From NCBI GenBank assembly GCA_903904005.1, contig CAIVAR010000070.1, positions 1 to 63,929 of the forward strand: DNA of 63,929 bases, read 5' to 3'. Within the stretch, counting starts at the first letter, position 1; each line of letters starts with the position of its first letter. Positions 6,701 through 15,202 of this stretch are shown one piece after another. The stretch comes from an uncultured Anaeromyxobacter sp. (GTDB lineage: Bacteria; Myxococcota; Myxococcia; Myxococcales; Anaeromyxobacteraceae). Below the pieces are notes generated by a model, which saw only the letters and a program-made list of their open reading frames with translations, had not been told where the DNA came from and did not search any database. Position numbers and translations under genes: made by a program.

Positions 6701-7839
6701 CCGACACCACGCAGCCCGAGCGCCGGACCATGGAGGTCCAGGCCTTCCCCCTCTGGGACAAGATGAAGGGGAAGCGCGTGCCGCTCTCCTTCGACCTGGA
6801 GGTGACGGCCCGGTGCAGCGCCGACTGCCGCCACTGCTACATCAACCTGCCGGCCGGCGACGCGTCCGCGAAGAGGGAGGAACTGACCGCCAAGGAGATC
6901 CTGGGCATCGCCCGGCAGGCCGCCGACCTGGGTGCCATGTGGTGCCTCGTCACCGGCGGTGAACCGCTTCTCCGCGACGACTTCGAGGAGATCTACCTGG
7001 GGCTGAAGCGGCTCGGGCTGCTCGTCTCGGTCTTCACGAACGCCTGCCTCGTCACCCAGCGTCACGTGGATCTGTGGAAGAAGTACCCGCCCCGCGACAT
7101 CGAGGTGACGGTCTACGGCGTCACCCGCGAGACCTACGAGGCGGTCACGCGACGCCCCGGCTCCTTCGACGCCTTCATGCGGGGGCTCGACCTGCTCCTC
7201 GCGAGCGGCATCCGTGTGCGCCTCAAGGCCATGGCCATCAAGTCGAACCTTCACGAGTACGACGCCATCGCCGAGTTTTGCCAGGCCAGGACCAAGGACT
7301 ACTACCGCTTCGACCCGCAACTCCACATGCGCTTCGACGGCGACGCCGCCCGCAACCTCGAGATCCGCGCGGAACGGCTCAACCCGGAGGAGATCGTCGC
7401 GCTGGAGAAGGCCGACGAGAAGCGGTCGAACGCGATGAAGGAGAACTGCGACAGCCTCATCAACCCGGAGATGGGGCACAAGGGCTGCGACCACCTCTTC
7501 CACTGCGGCGCCGGCAACGGCAGCTTCAACGTGAGCCCCGACGGCCGCTTCCGGCTCTGCTCGTCGCTCTGGGCCGAGGGGACCACCTACGACCTTCGCC
7601 AGGGCACGGTCGCCGACGCCTGGTTCAACTTCGTCCCCAAGGTCCGCGACCTGCGATCGCAGCGGAAGGAGTACCTCGACTCCTGCCGCAGCTGCGAGAT
7701 CGTGAACCTCTGCCTCTGGTGCCCCGCCCACGCCCACCTCGAGACGGGTATGCTCGACGGCACCACGCCCGACTTCTGCGCTGCGGCGCACCGGCGCGCG
7801 GAGGAGCTGAAAGCGTCTTGTACGAGCTCGGACGACTGA
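6697..7839 (+). CDS. Radical SAM/SPASM peptide maturase 3
   Basis: 380 residues beginning at ATG 6697, which overlaps the preceding TGA. Radical SAM motif Cys40-x3-Cys44-x2-Cys47, SAM-binding TGGEPLLR, and a C-terminal SPASM domain (CDHLFHCGAG, RLCSSLW, CRSCEIVNLCLWC, DFC). Paralogue of the 4240-5385 product and less similar to the first radical SAM protein. Three SPASM enzymes in one operon imply more than one type or site of crosslink, or a division of labour between the three precursors. Ends 22 bases inside the ABC transporter gene if that gene starts at TTG 7818. Confidence 0.92.
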   Translation: MTDTTQPERRTMEVQAFPLWDKMKGKRVPLSFDLEVTARCSADCRHCYINLPAGDASAKREELTAKEILGIARQAADLGAMWCLVTGGEPLLRDDFEEIYLGLKRLGLLVSVFTNACLVTQRHVDLWKKYPPRDIEVTVYGVTRETYEAVTRRPGSFDAFMRGLDLLLASGIRVRLKAMAIKSNLHEYDAIAEFCQARTKDYYRFDPQLHMRFDGDAARNLEIRAERLNPEEIVALEKADEKRSNAMKENCDSLINPEMGHKGCDHLFHCGAGNGSFNVSPDGRFRLCSSLWAEGTTYDLRQGTVADAWFNFVPKVRDLRSQRKEYLDSCRSCEIVNLCLWCPAHAHLETGMLDGTTPDFCAAAHRRAEELKASCTSSDD

Positions 7840-9614
7840 AGCCGCTGCGCCGCGCCGTCGGCCTCGTCTGGGAGAGCGCCCGGGGCTGGACGGTCGCCGG
7901 CGCCGTGCTTATGGTCGTCCAGGGGCTCCTGCCGCTCCTGGCGCTCTACCTCACCAAGCTCACGGTGGACGCGGTCACGGCCGGCATCCGCTCACCCGAC
8001 AAGGAGGGGGCGCTCGGCCGGGTGCTCCTCTGGATCGCGCTGACGGGGCTCGTCGCGCTCGCCACCGCCGCGCTCAGGGCCGTGGCCGAGATCGTGCGGG
8101 AGCAGCAGGGGCAGCGGGTCACCGACCATGTGATGGACGTCATCCACCGGCAGTCGGCGGCGGTGGATCTGGCCTACTACGAGGACCCGCGCTACCACGA
8201 CACGCTCTATCGGGCGCAGCAGGAGGCGCCCCACCGCCCCACGCGGATGGTCCAGTCGCTCACGACCATCGTGCAGAACGGGCTGTCGCTCCTGGGGCTC
8301 GCCGGGCTGCTCCTCTTCCTCCACTGGGGTGTGGCGCTCGTCCTCTTCGTGGCGGTGCTCCCGGGCATCGCGGTGAAGCTGCGGAACGCGCGGAAGCTCC
8401 ACGCCTGGCAGGCCAGCCGCACCAAGACCGAACGACGGGCCTGGGACTTCCACCGGATGCTCACGAGCGCCTCGCACGCCAAGGAGCTCCGGATCTTCGG
8501 CCTGGGACAGGTCTTCCGGGAGCGCTACCGGGAGCTGCGGGAGAAGCTCCGCGAGGAGCGGATGCGCCTCACCCTGGGACGGGCCGGCTTCGACCTCGTG
8601 GCCCAGGCTGGCGCCATCCTGTCGCTCTTCGGGATGCTCGCCTTCGTGGCCTGGCGGACGCTGCTCGGCCTTCTCACGCTGGGTGACATGGTCATGTACT
8701 ACCAGGCCTTTCAGCGGGCCCAGGGCTACTTGCAGGAGATCCTGGGCGGCCTGGCGGGCCTCTACGAGGACAGCCTCTTCCTCGGCAACTTCGAGGAGTT
8801 CCTGGCGTTGAAGGCGCAGGTGGCGGTGCCGGCGAGCCCGCCGCCGGTGCCCCGGCCGATGAAGGCCGGCTTCTCGGTGGAGGGGGTGGGCTTCCGGTAC
8901 CCCACGAGCGACAGGCCGGTGCTGGAGGACGTCCGGTTCACCATCGGGCCCGGCGAGGTGGTGGCTCTGGTCGGGGACAACGGGTCGGGAAAGACCACGC
9001 TCGCGAAGTTGCTGTGCCGCCTCTACGACCCCACGGCGGGGCGGATCGCAGTGGACGGGATCGATCTTCGTGAACTCGACCCGGTGGCGCTCCGGCGGGA
9101 GATCTCCGTCATCTTCCAGGACTACGTGCACTACCCGCTCTCCGCCCGGGAGAACATCTGGATCGGGGATGTCGAGGCCGATGCGGATGGCGCCGCCGTC
9201 CGGAGGGCAGCGGGTCAGGCCGGTGCGGACCCGCTCATCGCCCGGCTGCCCCGCGGCTACGACACCGTCCTGGGTGGCCAGTTCGAGGACGGCGTCGAGC
9301 TGTCGGTGGGAGAGTGGCAGAAGGTGGCGCTGGCGCGGGCCTTCCTGCGCGACGCCCAGCTCGTCATCCTCGACGAGCCGACCAGTTCCATGAGCGCCCG
9401 GGCCGAGTCCGAGGTGTTCCAGGCGATCCGGGGGCTGCTCGACGGCAGGTCGGCCTTGCTCGTGAGCCACCGGTTCTCGACGGTCCGGATGGCCGACCGG
9501 ATCTGCGTGCTCGAGCAGGGGCGGATCGTGGAGCAGGGCACGCACGACGAGCTCGTCCGGCTCGGCGGAACGTACGCCGGGATGTACGAGCTCCAGGCGA
9601 GGAGCTACCGGTGA
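7818..9614 (+). CDS. ABC exporter (fused membrane and ATPase domains)
   Basis: 598 residues from a TTG start at 7818, supported by GAGGAG at 7801-7806; no other start lies before the first membrane helix except ATG 7909, inside it. N-terminal half has about six membrane helices; C-terminal half is an ABC ATPase with Walker A GDNGSGKTT, signature LSVGE instead of LSGGQ, Walker B LVILDEP and H-loop SHRFST. There is no N-terminal C39 peptidase, so leader cleavage must come from another protein, perhaps the S24/S26-like domain encoded two genes upstream. Likely exports the mature peptide. Stop overlaps the next start (GTGA). Confidence 0.9.
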   Translation: MYELGRLKPLRRAVGLVWESARGWTVAGAVLMVVQGLLPLLALYLTKLTVDAVTAGIRSPDKEGALGRVLLWIALTGLVALATAALRAVAEIVREQQGQRVTDHVMDVIHRQSAAVDLAYYEDPRYHDTLYRAQQEAPHRPTRMVQSLTTIVQNGLSLLGLAGLLLFLHWGVALVLFVAVLPGIAVKLRNARKLHAWQASRTKTERRAWDFHRMLTSASHAKELRIFGLGQVFRERYRELREKLREERMRLTLGRAGFDLVAQAGAILSLFGMLAFVAWRTLLGLLTLGDMVMYYQAFQRAQGYLQEILGGLAGLYEDSLFLGNFEEFLALKAQVAVPASPPPVPRPMKAGFSVEGVGFRYPTSDRPVLEDVRFTIGPGEVVALVGDNGSGKTTLAKLLCRLYDPTAGRIAVDGIDLRELDPVALRREISVIFQDYVHYPLSARENIWIGDVEADADGAAVRRAAGQAGADPLIARLPRGYDTVLGGQFEDGVELSVGEWQKVALARAFLRDAQLVILDEPTSSMSARAESEVFQAIRGLLDGRSALLVSHRFSTVRMADRICVLEQGRIVEQGTHDELVRLGGTYAGMYELQARSYR

Positions 9615-10843
9615 CGGGGGCGCGCGAGCGGCTCCTCCAGGGGCTCCGGGGGGAGGGAGTGCCGGGGCTCTCCGAGGCCGACTGGGACGAGGTCTTCGAG
9701 TTCGCGCAGACGCACGGCGTGACGCCGCTGCTGCACAGGAACCTCAAGTCGAGGTACGCGGACCTCAGGGTACCGGAAGCGATCCAGACCCGGCTGCGAG
9801 ATACCTACCGGGCCACGGGCATACGGAACACCCGGATCTTCGCCCAGCTGAACGGCATCCTGAAGGGCTTCCGGGCGGCGGGGATCGACGTGGTGGTGCT
9901 GAAGGGAGCGCACCTCGCCGAGCTGGTCTACGAGGAGGTGGCACTGCGGCCGATGGGGGACGTGGACCTGCTGGTGAGGCCGGGCGATCTGCGGGCGGCA
10001 ACCCAACTCTTGCGGTCGATGGGGTACGAGCAACCGGGTCACGAGGGGTCGGCCTCACCCCGGCACCAGGAACCCGTCGTGGAGCAGATGGAGATCGACT
10101 CGTTCCGGAAGCCGGGCGGCCTTCTCCTGGACATCCACTACTTCGCGGTCATCCCCGGGCAGACGGAGAAGGCGAGTATCGAGAGCGTCTGGGACCGGGC
10201 AATGACCGTCCGGCTCGGTGGGGCCGAGGCGCTGGTGCTCTCCCCGGAAGACCTGCTGCTCCACCTGTGCGTGCACGCGGCGCTGAACCACGGCTTTGCC
10301 GTCCGCCTGGTGAACATCTGCGACATCCCCGCGGTCGTGGACCGCTTCGGGGATCGGTTCGACTGGGCTGTGTTCTGGGGGCGGTCGAGGGAATGGGGCG
10401 CGGAGCGCGCGGCCCTCGTCACGTTCGCCCTGGCCGAGCGGTTGCTCGGCTGGCGTCGACCGCCAGCCAGTCAGTCGGGCGAGGATCTTCCGCCCGCCGT
10501 CTTCGACGTCGTGTCGGTGTCCGAACGGCTCCTCTTCTCGCAGAGCCCCACCTTCACGCTGTTCCCCCAGATGGCGAAGCTATGGGGCGATGCGAGCCTG
10601 ATCGAGAAGGCGAGGCTCGTCCTCGACCGGGTATTCGTCTCCCGCAAGGAGCTGGGCTTCACGTACGGTGTGCCCGCCGATTCGCCGAGGATTCTGCTGT
10701 TCTATGTGGTGCGACTCCGGACCCTGGTCGCCAGGGCCATGAGAAAGGCGACGGAGGTGTCGCGGGACGGCGAGGCCGCCGAGGCGTCGCTGGAGAGCGA
10801 GAAGGAGCGGGGCCGCCTGATCGAGTGGATGGGCGAGGAGTGA
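9611..10843 (+). CDS. Nucleotidyltransferase family protein (NTP_transf_5-like)
   Basis: 410 residues from GTG 9611, overlapping the ABC transporter stop. The region LKGAHLAELVY followed by RPMGDVDLLV (residues ~98-120) is the hallmark of the NTP_transf_5 family, with the catalytic acidic pair in GDVD; helices follow, including LLHLCVHAALNHGF. In phosphorylated lasso peptide loci such as that of pseudomycoidin a nucleotidyltransferase of this type accompanies the HprK-like kinase and further modifies the phosphorylated C-terminal Ser. The same pairing here, with precursors ending in Ser, suggests the same role. Last gene of the operon; two more precursor genes follow within 400 bp. Confidence 0.85.
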   Translation: MTGARERLLQGLRGEGVPGLSEADWDEVFEFAQTHGVTPLLHRNLKSRYADLRVPEAIQTRLRDTYRATGIRNTRIFAQLNGILKGFRAAGIDVVVLKGAHLAELVYEEVALRPMGDVDLLVRPGDLRAATQLLRSMGYEQPGHEGSASPRHQEPVVEQMEIDSFRKPGGLLLDIHYFAVIPGQTEKASIESVWDRAMTVRLGGAEALVLSPEDLLLHLCVHAALNHGFAVRLVNICDIPAVVDRFGDRFDWAVFWGRSREWGAERAALVTFALAERLLGWRRPPASQSGEDLPPAVFDVVSVSERLLFSQSPTFTLFPQMAKLWGDASLIEKARLVLDRVFVSRKELGFTYGVPADSPRILLFYVVRLRTLVARAMRKATEVSRDGEAAEASLESEKERGRLIEWMGEE

Positions 10844-10928
10844 ACCGGGCGCACCAAACATAAGTCCCGGAAGGGGGCCGCGCCCGGGTCGGGTATCGCA
10901 GGTAGCGCAGGGGTGGCAAACTCCCCTA

Positions 10929-11147
10929 ATGGTCACCGATAATTCTTTCACAGCGATGTCGGCGATGCTTGCCCCCTCGAAGAAAAAGTTCTGGAGCAAG
11001 CCCGAACTGATCGTGTTGGTGCGGGGCAGGACGGAGGAGTCAGTGTTGGTGACGTGCAAGAACGCCGGAGCCTCTGCGTCCGGCGGGATCGTCGCAGAGA
11101 TGTGCGCGAATGGCGGCATTTTGTGCAGTGAGCGGAATCCTAGCTAG
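10929..11147 (+). CDS. RiPP precursor peptide 2
   Basis: 72 residues from ATG 10929; ATGs at 10956 and 10965 would give 63 or 60 residues and none has a clear ribosome-binding site. Carries SKKKFWSKPELIVLVRG, then TEESVL and a Cys-Lys pair identical in placement to the other two precursors, then a short Ala/Gly/Ser-rich core with Cys-x6-Cys and the ending CSERNPS. AT content here is higher than in the enzymes. Lies 85 bp after the nucleotidyltransferase and 87 bp before precursor 3. Confidence 0.8.
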   Translation: MVTDNSFTAMSAMLAPSKKKFWSKPELIVLVRGRTEESVLVTCKNAGASASGGIVAEMCANGGILCSERNPS

Positions 11148-11234
11148 CGCAACCCTGCCCGCTGGTCATTGGACCTTGACCCCGAGCAGCAGTGAACAAG
11201 TACAAACGTAGCGAAGCCAAAGAGACTGGCACCG

Positions 11235-11402
11235 ATGCCGCGGACGAAGAAGGCCTGGAGCAAGCCGGAATTGATCGTGCTGGTGCGGGGAAGGCGGGAG
11301 GAAGGGGTGCTGGACGCGTGCAAGCACGATCTTGGTACTACTGGCCCTAACACCAAATGTTTCAATATGGGATTTTGGTGCAGTGCGGAGGTGGCAAGCT
11401 AG
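11235..11402 (+). CDS. RiPP precursor peptide 3 (55 aa)
   Basis: Short gene from ATG 11235 to TAG 11400-11402. The peptide begins MPRTKKAWSKPELIVLVRG, continues REEGVLDACK, and has a core with GTTGPNTKC, Cys-x6-Cys (residues 42 and 49, enclosing FNMGFW) and the ending CSAEVAS. Leader residues 8-19 are identical to those in precursors 1 and 2. The core is richer in aromatic residues (Phe, Phe, Trp) than the others, of interest because SPASM enzymes can also crosslink aromatic side chains. Its 3' flank is homologous to that of precursor 1. Confidence 0.8.
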   Translation: MPRTKKAWSKPELIVLVRGRREEGVLDACKHDLGTTGPNTKCFNMGFWCSAEVAS

Positions 11403-11429
11403 TATCCCCTACTGCTCCCTCTAGAACCC

Positions 11430-11467
11430 TGGAGCTTGGCCCCTGGGAATCCACGAAGTAGGGCGTG
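11430..11467 (+). repeat. 3' flank repeat shared by precursors 1 and 3, copy 3
   Basis: Downstream of precursor 3 the bases ending GGGAATCCACGAAGTAGGGCGTG (11445-11467) repeat those at 2171-2208. The rest of the gap (11468-11550) holds C-rich DNA with no gene I can support. Confidence 0.8.
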
Positions 11468-11550
11468 AACAAAGGGCTCTCCGGCTATCCCTAAGCCCCC
11501 GGCCAGATCCCACCCGCCCCGCTACCCATCCGCTACCCGGCCCTCCTTCC

Positions 11551-11612
11551 CCTCGGTAGCACCAAGTGAAGCCGCGGCCTTCCCGACCGTGACCTGGGGC
11601 CGAAAAGTCCCC
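11551..11612 (+). repeat. Right copy of the ~60-bp repeat bracketing the peptide locus
   Basis: Matches 1371-1421 over its first 51 bases (3 mismatches). Like the left copy it runs into an anticodon-arm-like hairpin, GGGGC-CGAAAAG-TCCCC (11596-11612), but no T arm follows; the sequence instead becomes C-rich and meets the 3' end of the MFS gene 4 bp later. This is consistent with two differently decayed ends of an inserted or duplicated block. Confidence 0.8.
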
Positions 11613-11616
11613 CCCG

Positions 11617-12852
11617 CTACCCCCGCCCCCCCCGGATCTCCTCCAGCCTCCTCCTCCGCGCCGGCCCGGCCGCGAGCTGACCCGCGGCCACCACGAGCCC
11701 GACCACGAAGCACGCTCCCCAGACGCCGCGCGGCCCGAACCGGGCCAGCCCCCACGCCCCGAGCAGCGGCGCCACGAAGGCCGCCACCGACCAGGCGAGC
11801 GAATAGGCCCCCTGGTAGCGCCCCCGCAGCGCCTCCGGCGCGAGATCGGCCGGGACGGTGGAGATGACGGGCAGGTAGGCGATCTCCCCGATCGTCCAGA
11901 CCACGATCCCGAGCGCGTACCAGCCCACCGTGTGGTGGAGCGCGTTCATCCCGAAGCCGAGCCCGATGAGCGCGCAGCCGAACGCCATGGTGCGCCCCGG
12001 GTCCCGCGCCGAGATCCAGCGGGCCGCGAAGGGCTGCAGCACGACGATGAGGGCGCCGTTGAGCGCCATGAGGAGCCCGTAGCCGGCCGGTGAGATGCCG
12101 TGGTCGGCCATGTCCACGGGGAGCGAGAGCTGGAACTGGAAGAAGATGGTGGCGAGCGCGACGTGGAGGAGCAGGAAGGGCAGGTAGACGCGATCGCGCA
12201 GCGGGACGACGAGCCCGTGCAGCACCTCGCGCACCGTCTCCGGCTCGGAGGCCGGACGGGTCTCCGGCACGAAGCGCCACACCACCCAGGCGAAGAAGAG
12301 CGAGGTGATCCCGTCCCCCACGAAGAGGAGCACGTAGCTCACCGCCGCCATCAGCCCGGCCAGCGCGAGCCCGATGGCCACGCCCAGGTTCACCGCCCAG
12401 TAGAGCAGGCCGAAGGCGCGCACCCGGTCCGCGGCCGGCACCACGTCGGCGATCACGGCGTGCGATGCGGGCCGGTAGATCTCCCCGATGAAGCCCACGC
12501 CGAAGACGAGCGGCCCGAGCAGGGCGGGCGAGGTCACGAAGGCGAGCGCGATGGTGAGGGCCGCGCCCCCGAGGAGCGAGACGAAGAGCGCGGCGCGCCG
12601 CCCCAGCCGGTCGGAGACCACCCCCGAGACCGGCCCGGCCCCGACGGCGCCGAGCCCCCACAGCGAGACGAGCCCCCCCGCCTCGGCCAGCGAGAGCCCC
12701 CGCTCCCGGGTCAGGTAGAGCGACAGGAAGGGGACGACGAAGCTCCCGATCCGGTTGACGAGCAGCCCCACCCAGAGCGCCCAGTAGGCGCGCGGCAGCC
12801 CGCCCAGGAGCTCGCGAAGGGTGGCGCGCAGGGAGGGGAGGGAGGGGATCAC
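11617..12852 (-). CDS. MFS transporter
   Basis: 411 residues, GTG start. About twelve hydrophobic helices and the MFS loop 2-3 motif GPVSGVVSDRLGRR, which places it in the drug/metabolite efflux type of the superfamily. Substrate cannot be told. It is the first gene outside the peptide-locus repeat, so it may be chromosomal backbone rather than part of the island, although an efflux role for the peptide product is possible. A strong hairpin separates it from glnA. Confidence 0.88.
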   Translation of the reverse strand: MIPSLPSLRATLRELLGGLPRAYWALWVGLLVNRIGSFVVPFLSLYLTRERGLSLAEAGGLVSLWGLGAVGAGPVSGVVSDRLGRRAALFVSLLGGAALTIALAFVTSPALLGPLVFGVGFIGEIYRPASHAVIADVVPAADRVRAFGLLYWAVNLGVAIGLALAGLMAAVSYVLLFVGDGITSLFFAWVVWRFVPETRPASEPETVREVLHGLVVPLRDRVYLPFLLLHVALATIFFQFQLSLPVDMADHGISPAGYGLLMALNGALIVVLQPFAARWISARDPGRTMAFGCALIGLGFGMNALHHTVGWYALGIVVWTIGEIAYLPVISTVPADLAPEALRGRYQGAYSLAWSVAAFVAPLLGAWGLARFGPRGVWGACFVVGLVVAAGQLAAGPARRRRLEEIRGGRG

Positions 12853-12882
12853 GGCGCGCCCGTTTGTAACCCGAAACGGCGA

Positions 12883-12904
12883 CGGCCGCCCCGGAGGGCG
12901 GCCG
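12883..12904 (-). terminator. Hairpin terminator downstream of glnA
   Basis: CGGCCGCCC-CGGA-GGGCGGCCG, a perfect 9-bp stem with a tetraloop, followed on the minus strand by a moderately T-rich stretch. It lies 28 bp past the glnA stop and before the MFS gene. Confidence 0.6.
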
Positions 12905-12931
12905 CCTGGAAGCCGTTCGTCGCGGGACGGC

Positions 12932-14356
<1,425 letters not shown>

Positions 14357-14404
14357 TGCGGAGATGTCTCCTGGTGGGGCGGAGGGTTGACGAGGCTCCG
14401 GATT

Positions 14405-14420
14405 AGCATGCGTTGTGCCA
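14405..14420 (-). promoter_or_regulatory. Sigma-54 promoter of glnA
   Basis: On the minus strand: TGGCACAACGCATGCT, matching TGGCAC-N5-TTGCW with one mismatch and with the required 10 bases between the GG and GC elements. Transcription would begin near 14394, 38 bp before the glnA start. The rest of the 303-bp gap to the ECF gene contains the ECF promoter described below and GC-rich inverted repeats. Confidence 0.7.
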
Positions 14421-14612
14421 GCCGGATCTACTCCGATCGACCGTGGATCGGGCGTCCCAAAAGGATGGATGCCCCAAAAACAGGCATCGGGTGCCCGGAA
14501 ACCGGGCTGACCGGCCCCCTCCCACCCGGCCGGGCTGGCCCGCCGTTCCCGCGTGCCCCAGGCGGGTCGTCCGGCTAGATGGATGGAAATCCGAGGGGGC
14601 CCGACGGGATTT

Positions 14613-14642
14613 TGTCCCGTCCGGCGCCTCCCCGCGTGTCAC
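14613..14642 (+). promoter_or_regulatory. Candidate ECF-type promoter of the sigma-factor operon
   Basis: TGTCCCGT (14613-14620), 16 bases, TGTCAC (14637-14642), 17 bp before the sigma-factor start codon. The same pair with a 15-base spacer lies at 19221-19249 before the DUF5666 gene; both are also preceded by GATTT. ACGGGA-TTTTG-TCCCGT here additionally forms an inverted repeat. Sharing between the sigma gene and a downstream gene suggests autoregulation. Confidence 0.5.
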
Positions 14643-14659
14643 GGACGACAGGAGGCAGC

Positions 14660-15202
14660 GTGGAAGACCCCAGGAGCCAGGTGGCCCGGCTCTACAGGGA
14701 GCTCGGTCCGGTGGTTTACCGCCGGTGCCTCCGTCTGCTCGGCGACCGGGCAGCCGCCGAGGACGCCACGCAGGAGGTCTTCATGAAGCTGATGCGGGAC
14801 ATGGATCGGCTGCAGGATCGGGAGACCGTCCTCCCCTGGGTCTACCGGGTGGCGATGAACCACTGCCTGAACGTCCGGCGCGACGCCCGTCGCCGGGGAC
14901 AGGACGGCCTGGCCGAGGATCTCGAGGTCGTTCCGGACGCGCACGGGGAGCGCCCCGACAGCTACCCCGACCGGCAGCTCGCCCAGGCGGTGCTCGCCCG
15001 ATTCGACGAGGAGACCCAGGCCGTCGCCGTCGGCGTCCTCGTCGACGGGATGGAGCACGAGGAGATCGCGGCCGTCCTCGGCATCTCCCGCCGCACCGTC
15101 TCCCGGAAGCTCGTCCGCTTCCTCGAGAACGCCCGGAAGTTCGTGGCCCGGACCGGGACCGGGGAGGCCGAGCCGGACGAGGGAGCCGTCCCACTCCCAT
15201 GA
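14660..15202 (+). CDS. ECF-type RNA polymerase sigma factor
   Basis: 180 residues from GTG 14660, chosen because AGGAGG lies just upstream (14650-14655). Region 2 is VARLYRELG...AAAEDATQEVFMKLM with the core-binding DATQEVF motif and LPWVYRVAMN; region 4 is MEHEEIAAVLGISRRTVSRKLVR, a helix-turn-helix. The stop overlaps the start of a zinc-finger protein (ATGA), the typical sigma/anti-sigma arrangement. Confidence 0.92.
   Translation: MEDPRSQVARLYRELGPVVYRRCLRLLGDRAAAEDATQEVFMKLMRDMDRLQDRETVLPWVYRVAMNHCLNVRRDARRRGQDGLAEDLEVVPDAHGERPDSYPDRQLAQAVLARFDEETQAVAVGVLVDGMEHEEIAAVLGISRRTVSRKLVRFLENARKFVARTGTGEAEPDEGAVPLP

Noticed and set aside
1915-11402. Classical lasso peptide locus
   Set aside because: The leader motif, kinase and nucleotidyltransferase recall lasso loci, but there is no asparagine-synthetase-like cyclase and no transglutaminase-like leader peptidase; three radical SAM enzymes are present instead.
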